From Hymenolepis diminuta (lineage: Eukaryota; Platyhelminthes; Cestoda; Cyclophyllidea; Hymenolepididae), in assembly GCA_900708905.1 (NCBI GenBank), contig CAADRB010000036.1, positions 898,426-962,425 on the forward strand: a stretch of 64,000 bases of DNA, read 5' to 3'. Made by a program: the position numbers and the translations under genes. Of the stretch, positions 12,060 through 25,075 are shown in pieces (positions within the stretch are counted from its first letter, which is position 1; each line of letters begins with the position of its first letter). The notes under the pieces were generated by a model, which did not search any database, was not told the origin of the DNA, and was given only the letters and a program-made list of their open reading frames with translations.

Positions 12060-15000
12060 TAATTTTAGGGCTTCTAGGGGAACTTTGTGAACACTTTAGC
12101 TTTTGCAGGAGATATTTTAACTACAAGTCCTCTTAAATCATTATTAAATGGTGAGAAATTAGGCAACAAATTACCTGAAATATGAAAAATTAGCAGAGAT
12201 TACCTTGAAAAAAGTTTAAATATTTCGGTTTAGAAAAAATTGCTTTCTTATCTGCATACTCCTGGTTGTAAAAAGAAGAGTATAAACAGAGGTGATATGA
12301 CAGTCATATCAACTAGTCAATACGATCTGTAAATCCTAATACTAACTCATACCCGAAATATTCGCTCCTATTAGGCCTCAACACTGTAACATTCCAAAGT
12401 TACATTATTAACTTTTATGTAGGCTTTTTATAAAAGAATGAAGTTAACTTCTGTGCCGATAGAGGGGACTCGTCTAAAATAACTGTCTAGGCACTCAGGC
12501 CAACAGGTTACTGCATATTTATTAGACGTATTGCTCATTTCGCATAAATACAAAGACTCTGCCGCTCCTTATCAGACGTCACGAAAGTATTAAACCTTGT
12601 TACTTTACGAGAAGACGGCTCCCCTAGACTGTGCAAGCCACGATTCTATCCGTCGCGGAATCGTCTAGTTGCATTTTACTAATTATAAGGATCCTTTCAC
12701 CGGGACCATTCCCATTGGCACTTCAGGTCTTGAGATTTCTCAAAAGGAGGTCCAATTTAGAAATCATTAATATGGAGGAAGCTTATTCTTCTAATAACCT
12801 GTTCCTATTTTAGTAGGAAAAGGCTACATCATTAGTAGGTTGAAATTTTGTCTCATCATTATCGAAGAAGATGCTAATTAAATAACATAAAGGCCAAACG
12901 AATTTAAACAATGCGGGTTTGATTATTAAGCCAATTAAAGCGTCAGTTAAAGATAAAAAAATATTTAAAGAATTAGGAAGATGAACAAAGTCACAACAAA
13001 TTCTACAAATAGCATAATTATGCCAATGTCTTTTTCTCCTTTTTCTAATGGTAAAAATATCTCTTGTATTATGAAATATATTAAAAGATCTTCATTTTTA
13101 ATTCAATTAGTTAATTTAAGAGCTCATCTTATTAAGGTCCGCTAAGTTAAAAAGTTAGCTATCTCACTTCCCTGTTACGATTATGTAATTTGATTAATAT
13201 CATGAAGGATTATTCTGCTCCCATATCTTCAGGGGAAAAAAATTAACTGAACTGAACGACCGATCACTATAATTAGCAATCATAACTAAGGGCCTTATAC
13301 AATGAAAAACAAGCCGCCCAGAGTTCCAGTTGTCAATTCATGAAATTTTGATTTTAGAACGTGAATCTCTCATTGCGTAAATATTGTGCAACCCTAATTC
13401 AAAAATCAAACAAGGTAAGACTCCTCGATATCTTGACTTTTGATGTCTCTCATTAGCATTTATTGGATTTACTGTTAACTGATTTCAATTACTTTTACAT
13501 GACCGAAAATCGTTAGTTTTGACCCTGCTGCATTAATAATAAGTCTATACGTTGAAACAGTTTTCGATAATTATTCTGAGGATCCCCACAAATGTGGTTA
13601 ATATATTATCAGTCTTTTAACATTGGCTATTTATTTCATTACTTAACTTGCTCTATTTTTATCTATTTGACGACCATTAAGATGTTTGTCACCGCCTTAC
13701 CGTTACTGCTCAAGGAAGAGCTCACATCCCTTGCACTGTCTATACAGAAAAAATCTGAAGGAATGAAGGGTAGAGGAATGTGATGAATAATGATTTTAAC
13801 CAAACGTTTAAAATGCAGTAAAGGTTTCCGCAGCTACATTATTGTTTTAAACAAACAGCTATAAAATCCTGGGAACAGTGTGCACTAAAGGTTTTAATTA
13901 ATGCTAGCCTTTTTTCTATTTATACCCAATACCAAGAAGTCGTTCACGTAAAGTTGACTCTTGGCGCTAAGGGGGAGGTGGATGGGATAAAAAGGCAAAA
14001 TTAATTTGCAGTTTGGTCTTGGACTTGAAGAAGTTCATAATAATCATGAATAACGTTATGTCTACATACGATTAAGTTAAAAAATTATATAATCTTTCTG
14101 AAATGGTTAACAGAACCTATTAAAGGCGTTACCAAGACGAAATTTCAAACTGTAGAAGATATTTATTGAATTAAAACAAAAAGCAATAAAATCTATTACC
14201 ATTGTTTATAAAAATGCAGTTTGAAATCAGCTACGCTGAAGTCTAAAACCCTAATTATTTATGAAATAAAACATTAAACATTATTGCATTTTTGTAAAAA
14301 TATGCACCATTCTTCGTTTTATTTGTGATTATGGATTAATGTTAATTGTTTAATGATGTATCAAGGAGATGGTATTTGCATACACCTTCTTATAGTCTTT
14401 GATTTTTTATTTTAAATCGAAAGTTTATAATTTAAAATCATTAGTAAGTGAGATTGGGGTGCAATGGACTTTTAAAAACCACAGAGGAGTCAAATCTGCT
14501 TCATGAAGGAAAGCAGTATGAAATACCACACCTGAGTATAATCAAGTAAGTTTTAAAGTAGAAGGATCTTCTCATCTTCACTTGATGCCATCGAATCAGC
14601 CACCACCAGACACCAGTAAGTGTGTCTGAGAGCAATAGCGTTGCGAAGAGTTTCATTTATTAAATCGATGGAGGGGCGTAGTTATACCATGCAAAATCAA
14701 GCGTGTATGAATATGTCAGGTGGCTGAATCCTCCGTATTATAGGTTATTATTAGTTTAAAAAAAAACATTTCCTCAGTGTACAGTGCAGCCTTTTCACGA
14801 AGAATCCAAGATCAATGACCTCTTAATATTTTAGTTATTGAATAGCACAGCTAGACGGATGCGAGTTCAAACTGAGCGAACTATAGTGAGGCCTGTTACT
14901 TTACAACCATCCCAGCTAGATTCCACTGAATGTTCTTAGCTACTAGGAGAGACAAATGTGTCAAGATAGCCAAACCGACCATTCAATTAAATCAAGCAGT

Positions 15001-15860
15001 TAGATACTCGTAATATCGCGGATGCAAATGCTGAGCATTAGAGCCTGTCGCAATAAACCATATTTGTCAAACAAAATGTTTAAACTAAATGTTTAATTAA
15101 AGATTCATTCTATGATTCCACTAACTAAGCTCCCTCTAGAATGGTTTATTGTGTTTGAAATTCAAGCCAAAATTACATTAATAATAATGCTAAATTGCAG
15201 TTGGACATTTCAACATTAGCACAAAATTTCCCTCCAAATTCAAAATGGTAAAAATTGAGATGTTTATTAATTTATTTTTATAGTAATACCACAACCGTTG
15301 CTAATCAAGGTGAATAAGAGAACAATAGCAGAATGAAATATCGCTGTTGAGAGAGGCTCTAGAGTTAAGAACGTTTAATGAAATTTGCGAGCAGTGAAGA
15401 ATGTTGCTATCAGTTTTCGTAAGTTGTCATATTTTTGTAAAAATGATTGTAAGTTCCTTTCTGCAATTATGCGAATTTCATGGTAAGTAATGATCACGGA
15501 AGGCGTGCCCATTTTTTGAAATAATTAAATGTTGAATTTCCTCTATCAATTTCACTTTACTACAATTTTAACATTTTGCATAACTTTATTTTATTTTAAA
15601 CAGTTATTTAAATTGATGGACTGTCAGAACCAAGCGAATTTCTTTCAACTTGCATTTAAATGTAGAACTTGATCAATTACCACATCGAGACCTGGGTTAC
15701 CTTTTTATATCATTCTCATTAAAAAAATTTCCGAGACCATTAGAAGACCTATCCACAGAACTTGATTAGGACAGAAGGAAGGCATCCTGGAGCCACTACT
15801 ACGAGAAATTCGCACTCTGTTACGTTTCATGTTGACCAGCATTAATAGGGTCACCTACAC
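12060..15860. other. Non-coding region between repeat G and SINE copy 3
   Basis: No gene recognised apart from the second copy of repeat G. Open frames here are 60-63 codons and domain-free. Confidence 0.55.
13690..13905 (+). repeat. Direct repeat G, copy 2
   Basis: Partner of 11,820-12,055 in the same orientation, 1.9 kb downstream. The small open frame at 13,592-13,783 overlaps it and has no recognisable domain. Confidence 0.45.
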
Positions 15861-15869
15861 CACTGAGTG

Positions 15870-15935
15870 TGCACTAACGGACATTGAACTTATGACCCCT
15901 GACTTGGCAGAAATGCATTTTGACTACTCCGTCCA
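15870..15935 (-). mobile_element. tRNA-like SINE head, copy 3 (minus strand)
   Basis: On the minus strand TAGTCAAAATG (15,916-15,926) is an exact A-box match. CCAAGTCAGGGG follows, as in copies 1 and 2, and then a B-box-like GTTCAATGTCC (15,879-15,889). The downstream body differs from copies 1 and 2, so it may be another subfamily or too decayed to align. Confidence 0.45.
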
Positions 15936-18033
15936 CTGAAATTTCTTTTGGAATCAAATTTTTCAAAAGCTTCCTAACTAGGAGCGTTAGTCTATCCCTT
16001 TAGAAATTCAGTAAAACGGAAAAATAAAGGCAAATTCAACACCTATCTTCGGCGATTTCATAATTTAATACTCCTCTGATAGATAACTCATAAATGTATT
16101 TTAATTTAAAGAAGTTGAATTTAAAATCCATGGATATATCTCCGAAGGTCGTGTATTTTCTCCTTTAAAAATAGTTTAATATTGAATTAACAATGAAGCT
16201 GACTGAAGGTGATACAAAATATTTTGGACTCTTATATAGCAGAACTATAAAATTATGTAAATCTCTCTTTGAACTGGATCCATCAAAAAATATTTGACAG
16301 TAATCAGGGTAGTCAGGATGGAGAAAGATAACAATAAGAGTATACAAAGTATTAAGAAGCCGACAGATGTATAAATAGCACTGGTTAAAATAATAATTAC
16401 CCGAAAGATCACATTTTTCTTTTACTGGTTGCAACAGAAATTTACTCACTTGGTTCATACATCTATAATTTTGCAACCAGGTATTTTTTTAAAATTAATA
16501 ATATATCGATGGAGATACATACTAATATTCGTTAATGGTGACCTCTACTCTGTTTATTATTTTCATCTGTATGCTTATAGATAGCTTTTCAAGACTGTAT
16601 TTCAGGGCAGCTTTATTGCAAACAGCCTTGATAGGAATGAATAAATCAAAAGCTAATCAAAGACTACTCTCAAGTCAATCGAGCTGAATACTGGTTCACG
16701 TAGAAAACCAATTACTATTCTTACAGCAAAATTCACATCCCAGCTGAAACACATGCTGGTTGTTTGATCATATTTTACATGTGGAAATTCAGCCTTTCAC
16801 GGACCATTAATGCAAAGCATTTATCCACACTTTCTCTTGGAGAAGATACCTCTGTAATTAGCCGGTTCTTTTCTAAATCATTTACTTTTGCAAATGCACC
16901 CACAATCAAAGCAACGAATACCTGTCTTGTGAAAAAGCATTAAAAAATTTGGTGAAAATCAATCCAATGTAGGTCCATTGAAGACAATATGGAAGAATGG
17001 ACCTAAACAACTCGTTCATTTATTAGGCGGTCATTAGAGTGGTTAGACATAATTTACTATAAAAACTCCTCCATATCAGATCTAGGTAAACTTGTTCATA
17101 TTTTTGAAAAATTCGGATAGTTATTTATTTTATCATGGAAATGGATATGCACTACTTAAAGGTCCCCTAAGAAATAAAGTCATAAACATATTGGACAGTG
17201 TAAAGTAATTGTCTTTGCATAGACGTGGTGAAATATGGTTCACCTTTCCTGCTCAAATTTCTATGGGTTTGAGTTTTACAGTTTGATAAAATAGAGTGGA
17301 CACTGATAGATGCTTTAGCCATTCTAGACCAATAATTTCCGTGATTATTATAGTCACTTGCCACTTTGTATTTTCCCTTTTTTTGATCACTTATATATTT
17401 TTTCCAGCGTCACTGAAACTCCAGCGTACTTCATCTTCTAAAATATAAAATACAATATACTAGGAATCAAAGATTTTATTCTGCCGTCTCAATGTTTATT
17501 TGTCTATATTTTATTCGATAAACATTTCTTCATGATTAACGTATAGAATACGTGCACTTCCTAAAGCTATCCTGTTATATTGGTCCAACCAAACATAAAA
17601 CCTCCTCCAGTTTTAAATTTCCAACATAGAAATAAGGGCGTTTTATGGAAAATCTCTGAAAAGCTAATGTCACTTGCGTGTTTCCTCCCTCTGGTTGATT
17701 GCAGTACAAAAGGTAATCCCTGGGAATTTTCATTTGATTTGATCAAAGGCAAAAGGGCTATTAATGGTTATTCGGTGAGTAAAAACGAGGGATACTTAAT
17801 TTGTATTAAGTCCTGTAGGTCGTTTTAATTCCTAATTTAAAGTCATATAACTTTCCTAAAAATACATGATTTCTTTGACTTTAGGGGTGGGAATCCAGAT
17901 TTCGTAAATATGCCATAAATTTATCCGAAATGACATGCGAAACCTGCTTTCGAAAAAAGGGCTAAATTTGATTCTTATCGTTCCACATTACATTTTAATA
18001 AGAAATGAACGAATATTCATTGAGAGTTATTAG

Positions 18034-18100
18034 CACCGGTGGTGGAGCGATTAGCGTAATCCTAAGCAAAGTCAGAGGTGCAGTAGCAAGGGGTAATTTT
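18034..18100 (+). mobile_element. Possible tRNA-like SINE head, copy 4
   Basis: GGTGGTGGAGCGATTAGCG followed by AAGTCAGAGG parallels the head of copy 1 (GGTGGTGCGGTGGTTAAAG, GAAGTCAGAAG). The A- and B-boxes are eroded and the body is not recognisable. The call depends on similarity to copy 1 only. Confidence 0.3.
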
Positions 18101-20103
18101 GAATTTAATTTTCTCAACATGGAAGTTCCATGAGGCTACCATTCTGCCCAATCTGCATGTTAGATAATACTTCTCTAAATTACCCACAATAATGCAGAAA
18201 AATTTGTACTTTGTAATTGTGGGAAGCGACTAAATTGGGTTAATAGAAACGGAAAGGGAGGCAAGATTATTAGGCAAAGTCAAGATGTGAAGGATTCTTA
18301 CTTCAATTGATTTTTGAATTCGAGTTCTACAATATTTGCTAAACCAGAAGCTCAGATTACAAAATTCAAATGTCATGATTCATTCACTAGCTTGGACTAA
18401 ATGCTTGTTTACAATGTTCAGTTCTTATTGACCGGTATTACTTAATCAAGAAGGGTTAGTCTTGCCGCCTCAATTTATCTTCTTCTTCCAATCGGTAAGA
18501 TGGCAAATAATCTCATATGGTATTCCGCAGTTCCCAGATTTAGCATAGCAAAGTCGTAAACTTTTTCATATTGAGTCCTTCCCTGGAGGATATTGGTGAT
18601 CCTATAAAACCCTCAAAATATCCACAAATGCGCCTACTCTGGAAAATTAAAAAAATGAGAAGGTGATGAATAATTTTTTCCTGATAGAAGCCTTGGCTCT
18701 GTGACAAATTTTTGTGATACACATACATATATTTCAAAATGTTCTTTAGCATCGAATCGGTGATTTAACACTTATCTCTATTCTGGTCTACTTATAAAAG
18801 TTAATGCTTATTTCATCATCATTTGACCCTCTTCCATCTGATAAGACTGCTCATTATATTATATTTATTAGTTTCAATCTGAATCTTTTGTTTACTAATA
18901 GTACGTCATAAAAAATTACCAAAACCGCATTTCATTCTTGTATATCAATAGACACACTTTGTTTATCTTTCGGCATCTGGGTTTGTGTACACTTAGGAAA
19001 ATGGGTCAATGACTCTGAGATGGTTTGCCCAGGTTTAGATGAGCAGATTACTAACGTAGATATTGTGATTAAGAGAAGGGAAATATTTATCTTATGCCAA
19101 TAAATCGAGCCACTCGATTTATTTCATTGATTATAAGGAGAAAGCACATTTATTCAACTTCACATTAACATCTCAAAAAGTTTCATAAAAGTTTCATCTT
19201 CGCGCTAAATTCAATGATTTCAAACCCTGTGACTAGCATAAAAGCATTGATAAGATCACTTTCTGGTTCGATCAAAGGGTGATGGCAGATTATATCGGAT
19301 TTCTTAAGTCATATAGAGGTAAAAGCCAAGATTCTTTATCTTAGATATATCTCTCTTCAGTATCTCTGTATAACAAAAATGGTTTATACCTGTTTATGGT
19401 TTAATAATTGTAGCCAAACATTTGGATTTAATATAATTCGCCAGATAGAGAAGATTCATATTGATGGAGACCAAGAAACACTAATTATCGCTCCAATTAG
19501 AAGTACCAGGGAGAAATTCATTGATGAGTGTAGAAAATAGGTCTGATCAGCAGTCGGTTGAAAAAAAAACTGGCCAGAGGTCTTGGCTGTGTGAGGCAGC
19601 CGGCAAGGCCCACACTTAAGTGTCGGGGACTGTGGAAGTTAACTATCCGATAGTGGGAGTTGGGATTGGGGTATTAATGGCTATAGAATTGTCTAAAACA
19701 GTTGACATGGTTTATGGACTTGTTGTCTAGGTATGTAAAGTTGAAAGAGACGTTGTATTCTGGAGACGTTTCCTTAGGTATCTGACGGACTTAATGATGC
19801 TTGCATAATAATATTGACCATGGCAACATGTTGTTGAATGTTGAAATGATTCTTGGTTATTGTCTATTACATCAAAACGCCTGTCTATAAAATACAAATG
19901 TAAGAACAGGAATGATTGAGTCGGCCAACCTCGACTATTAGGTGACTTTGAGACCTAAAACTACTACTTCAATGAATGTATTATGGTGCCTTTTCACCAA
20001 CTCAAACATTTTAATTGTATAATTGACTTGATATATACTCATAAACGGGAATTTTAGGGGATTTATCAAATTGATTAAACAAAATTAACTATACCGAATA
20101 TGC

Positions 20104-20320
20104 GCTGGTGGTGCGGTGGTTAAAGTGTTTAGCTGTGAAGTCAGAAGTCATGAATCCGATGTCTATTCGTGCACAACCGGTAAGAGGAATGGCCAATTAC
20201 GCTGGTTCGGGCTGGCTAATAAATAATAAGAGTGTCAAAATTTGAGTTTCATGATGATACTCCTCCGCCCATGATGATTGTTAGAAAAAGCTTTCCTAAC
20301 TGCCTCGAGGATTAAATACC
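20104..20320 (+). mobile_element. tRNA-derived SINE-like element, copy 1
   Basis: The head contains TGGTTAAAGTG (20,117-20,127), a full match to the RNA polymerase III A-box consensus TRGYNNARNNG. Thirty bases further a decayed B-box (ending GAATCC, 20,152-20,157) follows GAAGTCAG. The body after the head (GGCTGGCTAATAAATAATAA, later GATGATTGTTAG and TTTCCTAA) resembles the body of the copy at 62,768. It is not an intact tRNA gene, because no complete cloverleaf forms. Confidence 0.6.
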
Positions 20321-20827
20321 AATTAAGACAAATGATAAAATGAATCATCTGTGTATGTTTGTGGCCCGCATTTTAATTAAAATTTATTTTTTTAATCCTC
20401 ATCTTCGGTAGCATTTCTTTTTGTCCAATTGAAATTACAGGAAACATCGCTTGTTCCGGAGAGATTATCATTCAATAAATAAAGTGTAAATATAATGAAT
20501 AGACAATTCCAAGGCCGTAATTGTAACTTCGATTGAACGTGTTCCGAAAACGAAAAAATCTCCTGAGAAATCAATATTTGACTATACTCTGTTTTTTGCA
20601 TATGGGATATGAGAGATCAGATTTATAAGGCCATGCTAAAGACAACCAAATTGTTTAAAAATAATTACTTCAAATCTATTATAATTCAGCTGATTAATAA
20701 AAGGTAAACAGCAATTTCTATTTTTTTTAATTTTATATTAGCTAGTGCCAAATTATAAGAATAAATAAGAAGCAGACTGACTAAATGGAGGTTAACCCGT
20801 AGTTTTAATGAATGCCACGCATCACTC

Positions 20828-20835
20828 ATATATAC

Positions 20836-20869
<34 letters not shown>
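20828..20869. repeat. (TA)n microsatellite, imperfect
   Basis: An alternating TA tract interrupted by C and G, flanked by TATACATATACATA and TGTATATA, so it is nearly self-complementary. It lies about 0.5 kb downstream of SINE copy 1. Confidence 0.9.
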
Positions 20870-22304
20870 TAACTATTAATACGAAAGGTGTAAGCTTGAA
20901 GTTCTTGGTAAGACGGGTTTAAAGTAGCGCTGATTCTGGTTGCAACTTTAAGAGTCTAACTGAATGTGGCCTAGAGTTATCCCTTTACAAAATTAATGTG
21001 AGTGGGAAAAAGAAAAGAGTAAAATTTTGAATTGGAAAGGAAGATATGGAGTGTTATTACTGGGTGAGTGGAATCCAAGTTGTGTTAAAGAGGACGATTT
21101 CAGATACGATGGGGGAGTTGACTTATTTTTGTCTATTTTCGTCGCAAGACCGCAAATAAACTTTCATTTTCTGACTATTTAAACAACGCAGAACGGTAAA
21201 TCAACATTATGAAAAACAGATTACAGAAACATTATTTGGGTCCCAAACTCGTGAATATTCGACTTTATGATTAAAACGACCTCATGAATTGCTGTAGACC
21301 ACTGCATTTATTCATACATTTTGTCATTGATTAAAATATTGGAAAGTTCAAAGATTAAAATTCTTGGATAACACAGTTCTATGCCTTCTAAAAATTAAGA
21401 AATTTGTAATTTCTATATAGGAGATTGCATGGTACCAATTAGCACTGAATTGGATAAAAGGAAGCATCAGACGTGATGTTGAATTTTACAATGACGTTAT
21501 TGTCCTACTTAAAAAGTAGCTGACGACTAGAAATGGGATTTATCATATGGGGGCTGTGGTGACTAGCACTGGCTGATTCTCTTCTCTTCGTGGACTTCCG
21601 ATGTGCTAAACCCGGTGAATATAATAGAGAAATGACTCAGTGTTTATTTACCTTTTTATTTTACCTATGGTGTCCCCTTTAATAACTCAGATATCCTGCA
21701 AAACAGATATCGCCATAATTTCACATTGATCTAGTAAAAGTGAATAAGGACTAACTATCCAAGATCAGGGTATAACATTGCATTGCTCAGCTTACTTCAG
21801 ATTGTAGCCTCAAAAGCCTGAGGTGGAAGTTAATAAAGGATGTAAGAGAATAAATAAAGTAAAACAGTTGCATGAAGTATTGCTTACATAGAGAAATTCA
21901 TGACGTTCACACTATCAAGTGGATTGTCAAAGCATTCTCTTAGTGAGAAGGATTTATAAAAATCCGTATTAAATTAGGGGGGCAAATAATCACGCAGGCA
22001 AAAAATGGCATACCACTGCCAAATCGCTGATAATTTTATTCAACTTTCCTTCCTTTACTTACCTGTCGAGATGTCAATAGCCAAATGCGGTCACATACGA
22101 CTTACTGACCAATACCTGGCGGCCTTGGGTTATCTTCTTAAGAGGAAAATTGTTAGATAAACCTATCAATATTTTTACTATAAATACCCATGTCGCCCAA
22201 TTGTGAGCTTAAACTTTACTACGGCATTACCGTTAATAAATTGGGTTTTATTACAAAGATCGTTAGCTTATATTCTCCCATTAGGAATTCATCTGAATAT
22301 TAAC

Positions 22305-22479
22305 CAAGTATTTGGATGTTGCATCTAAATATAACATACTCCCTTATGATATATGGTGGCAATTTAAAACCCTCTAACACGAAATGAACATTTAAACACA
22401 AAATTCAGATGGGTTTACACTTTCCGTGCATTTCCTACTTTGATTTATTCTCCTTTCGCCTTTTATCTTTCCAGCATTT
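22305..22479 (+). repeat. Direct repeat A, copy 1
   Basis: About 175 bases match 23,666-23,841 at roughly four in five positions by eye, with few indels. Shared blocks include GCATCTAAATATAACATACTC, CAATTTAAAACC, TGTTTACAC-like and TTTGATTTATTCTCC. Similarity may begin some 30 bases earlier at the TCCCATT block. The copy ends in a pyrimidine tract, TTATCTTTCCAG, then CATTT. Confidence 0.75.
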
Positions 22480-23665
22480 GTAGCAAGACAAGACTAAATT
22501 TATCCGATTTAGAAGAATCCGACCAATACAGAGCAAAAAGATGTAAAAAATATAAGAAAGATGAAAGATATGTAGAAGGGTTATCAGTGTTTTTTCAGTA
22601 TTGGCTGCTGGAAGATCTGGCTGCATGAGATGGTAGGTAGGAGATGAATTAAAAATTTGGCACTATAGCAGGTATTTATGACTATGAGGTTAGTAAAGAC
22701 AATTGGGGTAGGTTTTGGACACAATGTCTGCCCATCCATCAAAATGACAGTTCAAACAATGCGGACAGTAAAGTCCCTAAAGTAAAATAAAATCTAATAA
22801 AGTACAATAAATCCTGCCGATTCGGTGATTCGATTGCAATAAATGTATATTTCAATAAAATTGAGCGTAGTTGTAACAGATGATTCAAATTACTAAGAGT
22901 TGAAGAAATTCGCTGCCTAATCAAAACAATTTTATTCGCCCTGTCTTGGCTTTCTACCCAGATATTAAGAGAGGAATACGCATCTCATGAATATTAAGGA
23001 GTGACAGCACAAAGAAATCATCTTCAAAAAGGGAATTTTCCATCCTAAGATAGCATAGCTCTACAGCTATTACTCTCAAAGCACTATCTGAGAAGGGAAA
23101 AGTTGGCGCAGACAAAGGCATACATTTTTTTATTTAATATTTTGAAAGAGTCAGCCGGGAAGACGTCTGTCAGTAGTCTCAGATCTGTGGCAGGGGATTT
23201 GTGAGTCTTGATGTTCATGATATTTTTGAAAGTTTAGCGTTTATTAAACAAGACAATTTCTGAAGTTGCTTCCTAAACAATAAGGTATCGTATGGAAGCA
23301 TTGCTGCCCAGATTAGTGTAGATTTTTTAATAGCATCTAAAAGCATTTAGTGTTGTTTCAAATTTACCTTATTCCTTATTAGAAAAGAGAGCTGCTTCGG
23401 ACTAGACGTACCACATTTTGGAGAGAAAAAAATGTAATCTATCATCATGTATGTAAAAGTAGGTAACAGTTTATTCCGTTAATCAATAAGAAATTGCCAA
23501 ATTCGTAGATAGACACGTAGTACTTGGAATAAAAGAAATGTGTTATTGACAAGTTCAATCGAGACCTACCTTCACTGAGAATTTTTTTCTTTCAATACCA
23601 TTTATTACTTTATAGATCAAGTATTACTGTTTTCCCATTGAAAGGGAATTTATTTTAATTTGGAT

Positions 23666-23841
23666 CAAGTATTTAGGGGCTGCATCTAAACATAACATAC
23701 TCTATCATGATATATGATCTCAATTTAAAACCACCTAACACAAAATGAAGATTTAAAGACAGAATTCAAATGTGTTTACACCTTTCGCGACATTTCCAAT
23801 TTTGATTTATTCTCCCCTCGCCGCTTATCTTTGCAGCATTT
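23666..23841 (+). repeat. Direct repeat A, copy 2
   Basis: Partner of 22,305-22,479, in the same orientation and 1.36 kb downstream. It ends in the equivalent tract, TTATCTTTGCAG, then CATTT. A weaker third fragment may lie at 53,019-53,075 (AAATATAACATACTC then CAATT). Confidence 0.75.
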
Positions 23842-25075
23842 ACTATCGTTTGATGTTTCTTCCTCTGTGTTGGAACCAATTCAATTCATGCGAAATGGCC
23901 CACCTAGCATGCTAATTTTTATCCCATACTTAATTCAGGTCAAGTAAAATTGATAAGCATTGGTTATTAGTGAATATATTCTCCTGAAACTGACTCTGGA
24001 ACCCAGCCCCGATTACATATTCGCTCAGCTATAGTGAATGGCGTGCCATTATATCAGTCACAGAGAGAAGGCCGATGAGTAAAATGACTATATTTGCTCA
24101 AACCAAGCAAGAAGTAGAAAATAGACTGAACCGCGTTCAGTATTTGAGAAAATTTGTTCAGCACTTAAAACATCTAGATTTTCTGATCAAAATGCAAAAT
24201 GCATTCTTTTAACACTCTTGACCTTATCGTTTCCAAACTGAACAGATAGTGGAGGTTCCTTGTCTGCATGTCGATTACAATTGCAAATACATACGTATTT
24301 GCACCTCCGAAGTCAGGGGGCATGGCTTTGAAAGGGCAGTATTCTACCGGGCGAGGTGTAATTTGTGCTATTGTGCTCATAAATGAAAGCAATTTACATA
24401 ACGAGATGTGCCCGATTTATTTTCAAATTTCATGAAAAAGTATGGTAGTCGAAATGCACTTCTGTTGCGTATGAGATCGCAGGATTGGTGTATATCTTTT
24501 TATATGGATGATCAATCACACCGGTTAATTTTGTTTAAGAAGGAGGTGGAAGAATACATTCCTTATAACAAAGTGGTTCAGTAATACATTCGCTGTATCA
24601 TTTAAATTTTCATCAGCACTCCCTTAAAAGGACTGCAAAATATATGCAAATACTGCATTAAGAATGAAGAGACATCTTAAAAAGGTGGAAAACTTGGGGT
24701 TAAAGATCAAATGATGTTCCTTAAAGTCGATTTTTCATGAGGCTTATCAATGCCGTCTAACATCAGAAACGGAATTTAATGAGTCCCATGTCCACTTAAT
24801 GAAAATCCTGGAAAAAACTCGTGATTAATGACAATAATTAGAAAGGAGTTTCCTTAAACAGCTGTTTTGGGGATCATACACATTCCTTAACCGTCTAGTG
24901 AAGCTCCATTAGTCTAACCATATAAGCAATTAGCACTTATTGGCAGTATGATAAGAAAAGTTTAAAATAGTTACGAGCACATTTTTTACGCTTTTTACAA
25001 TTTTTGCCCGGTTTTTCTGACAAAACTTCATTAGTCAAACCAATTTCGGTTAATGGTAAATGCTCTACCATTCCC
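23842..25075. other. Non-coding region before the gap
   Basis: No gene recognised. A plus-strand YMDD (24,501-24,512), with a frame open to the stop at 24,582, looks like a retroelement motif, but the flanking residues do not support it. Confidence 0.4.

Larger units (their letters stand above)
15940..22300. other. Non-coding region with SINE copies
   Basis: No gene recognised. A 103-codon minus-strand frame (16,165-16,476) has no recognisable domain and the AT-driven residues (Phe, Tyr, Leu, Ile, Ser) expected by chance. A GC-richer patch occurs at about 19,570-19,640 without identifiable content. Confidence 0.5.

Noticed and set aside
14860..14880. GCGAGTTCAAACT considered as a B-box of another SINE or tRNA
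   Set aside because: No A-box at the right distance and no similarity to the other SINE bodies.
16165..16476. 103-codon minus-strand open frame
   Set aside because: Rich in Phe, Tyr, Leu, Ile and Ser as expected from AT-rich non-coding sequence, with no known motif.
24501..24512. YMDD tetrapeptide on the plus strand, considered as an LTR-retroelement reverse-transcriptase active site
   Set aside because: Upstream and downstream residues do not match RT motifs, and no motif A or B is found at the right distance. A four-residue match is easily chance.
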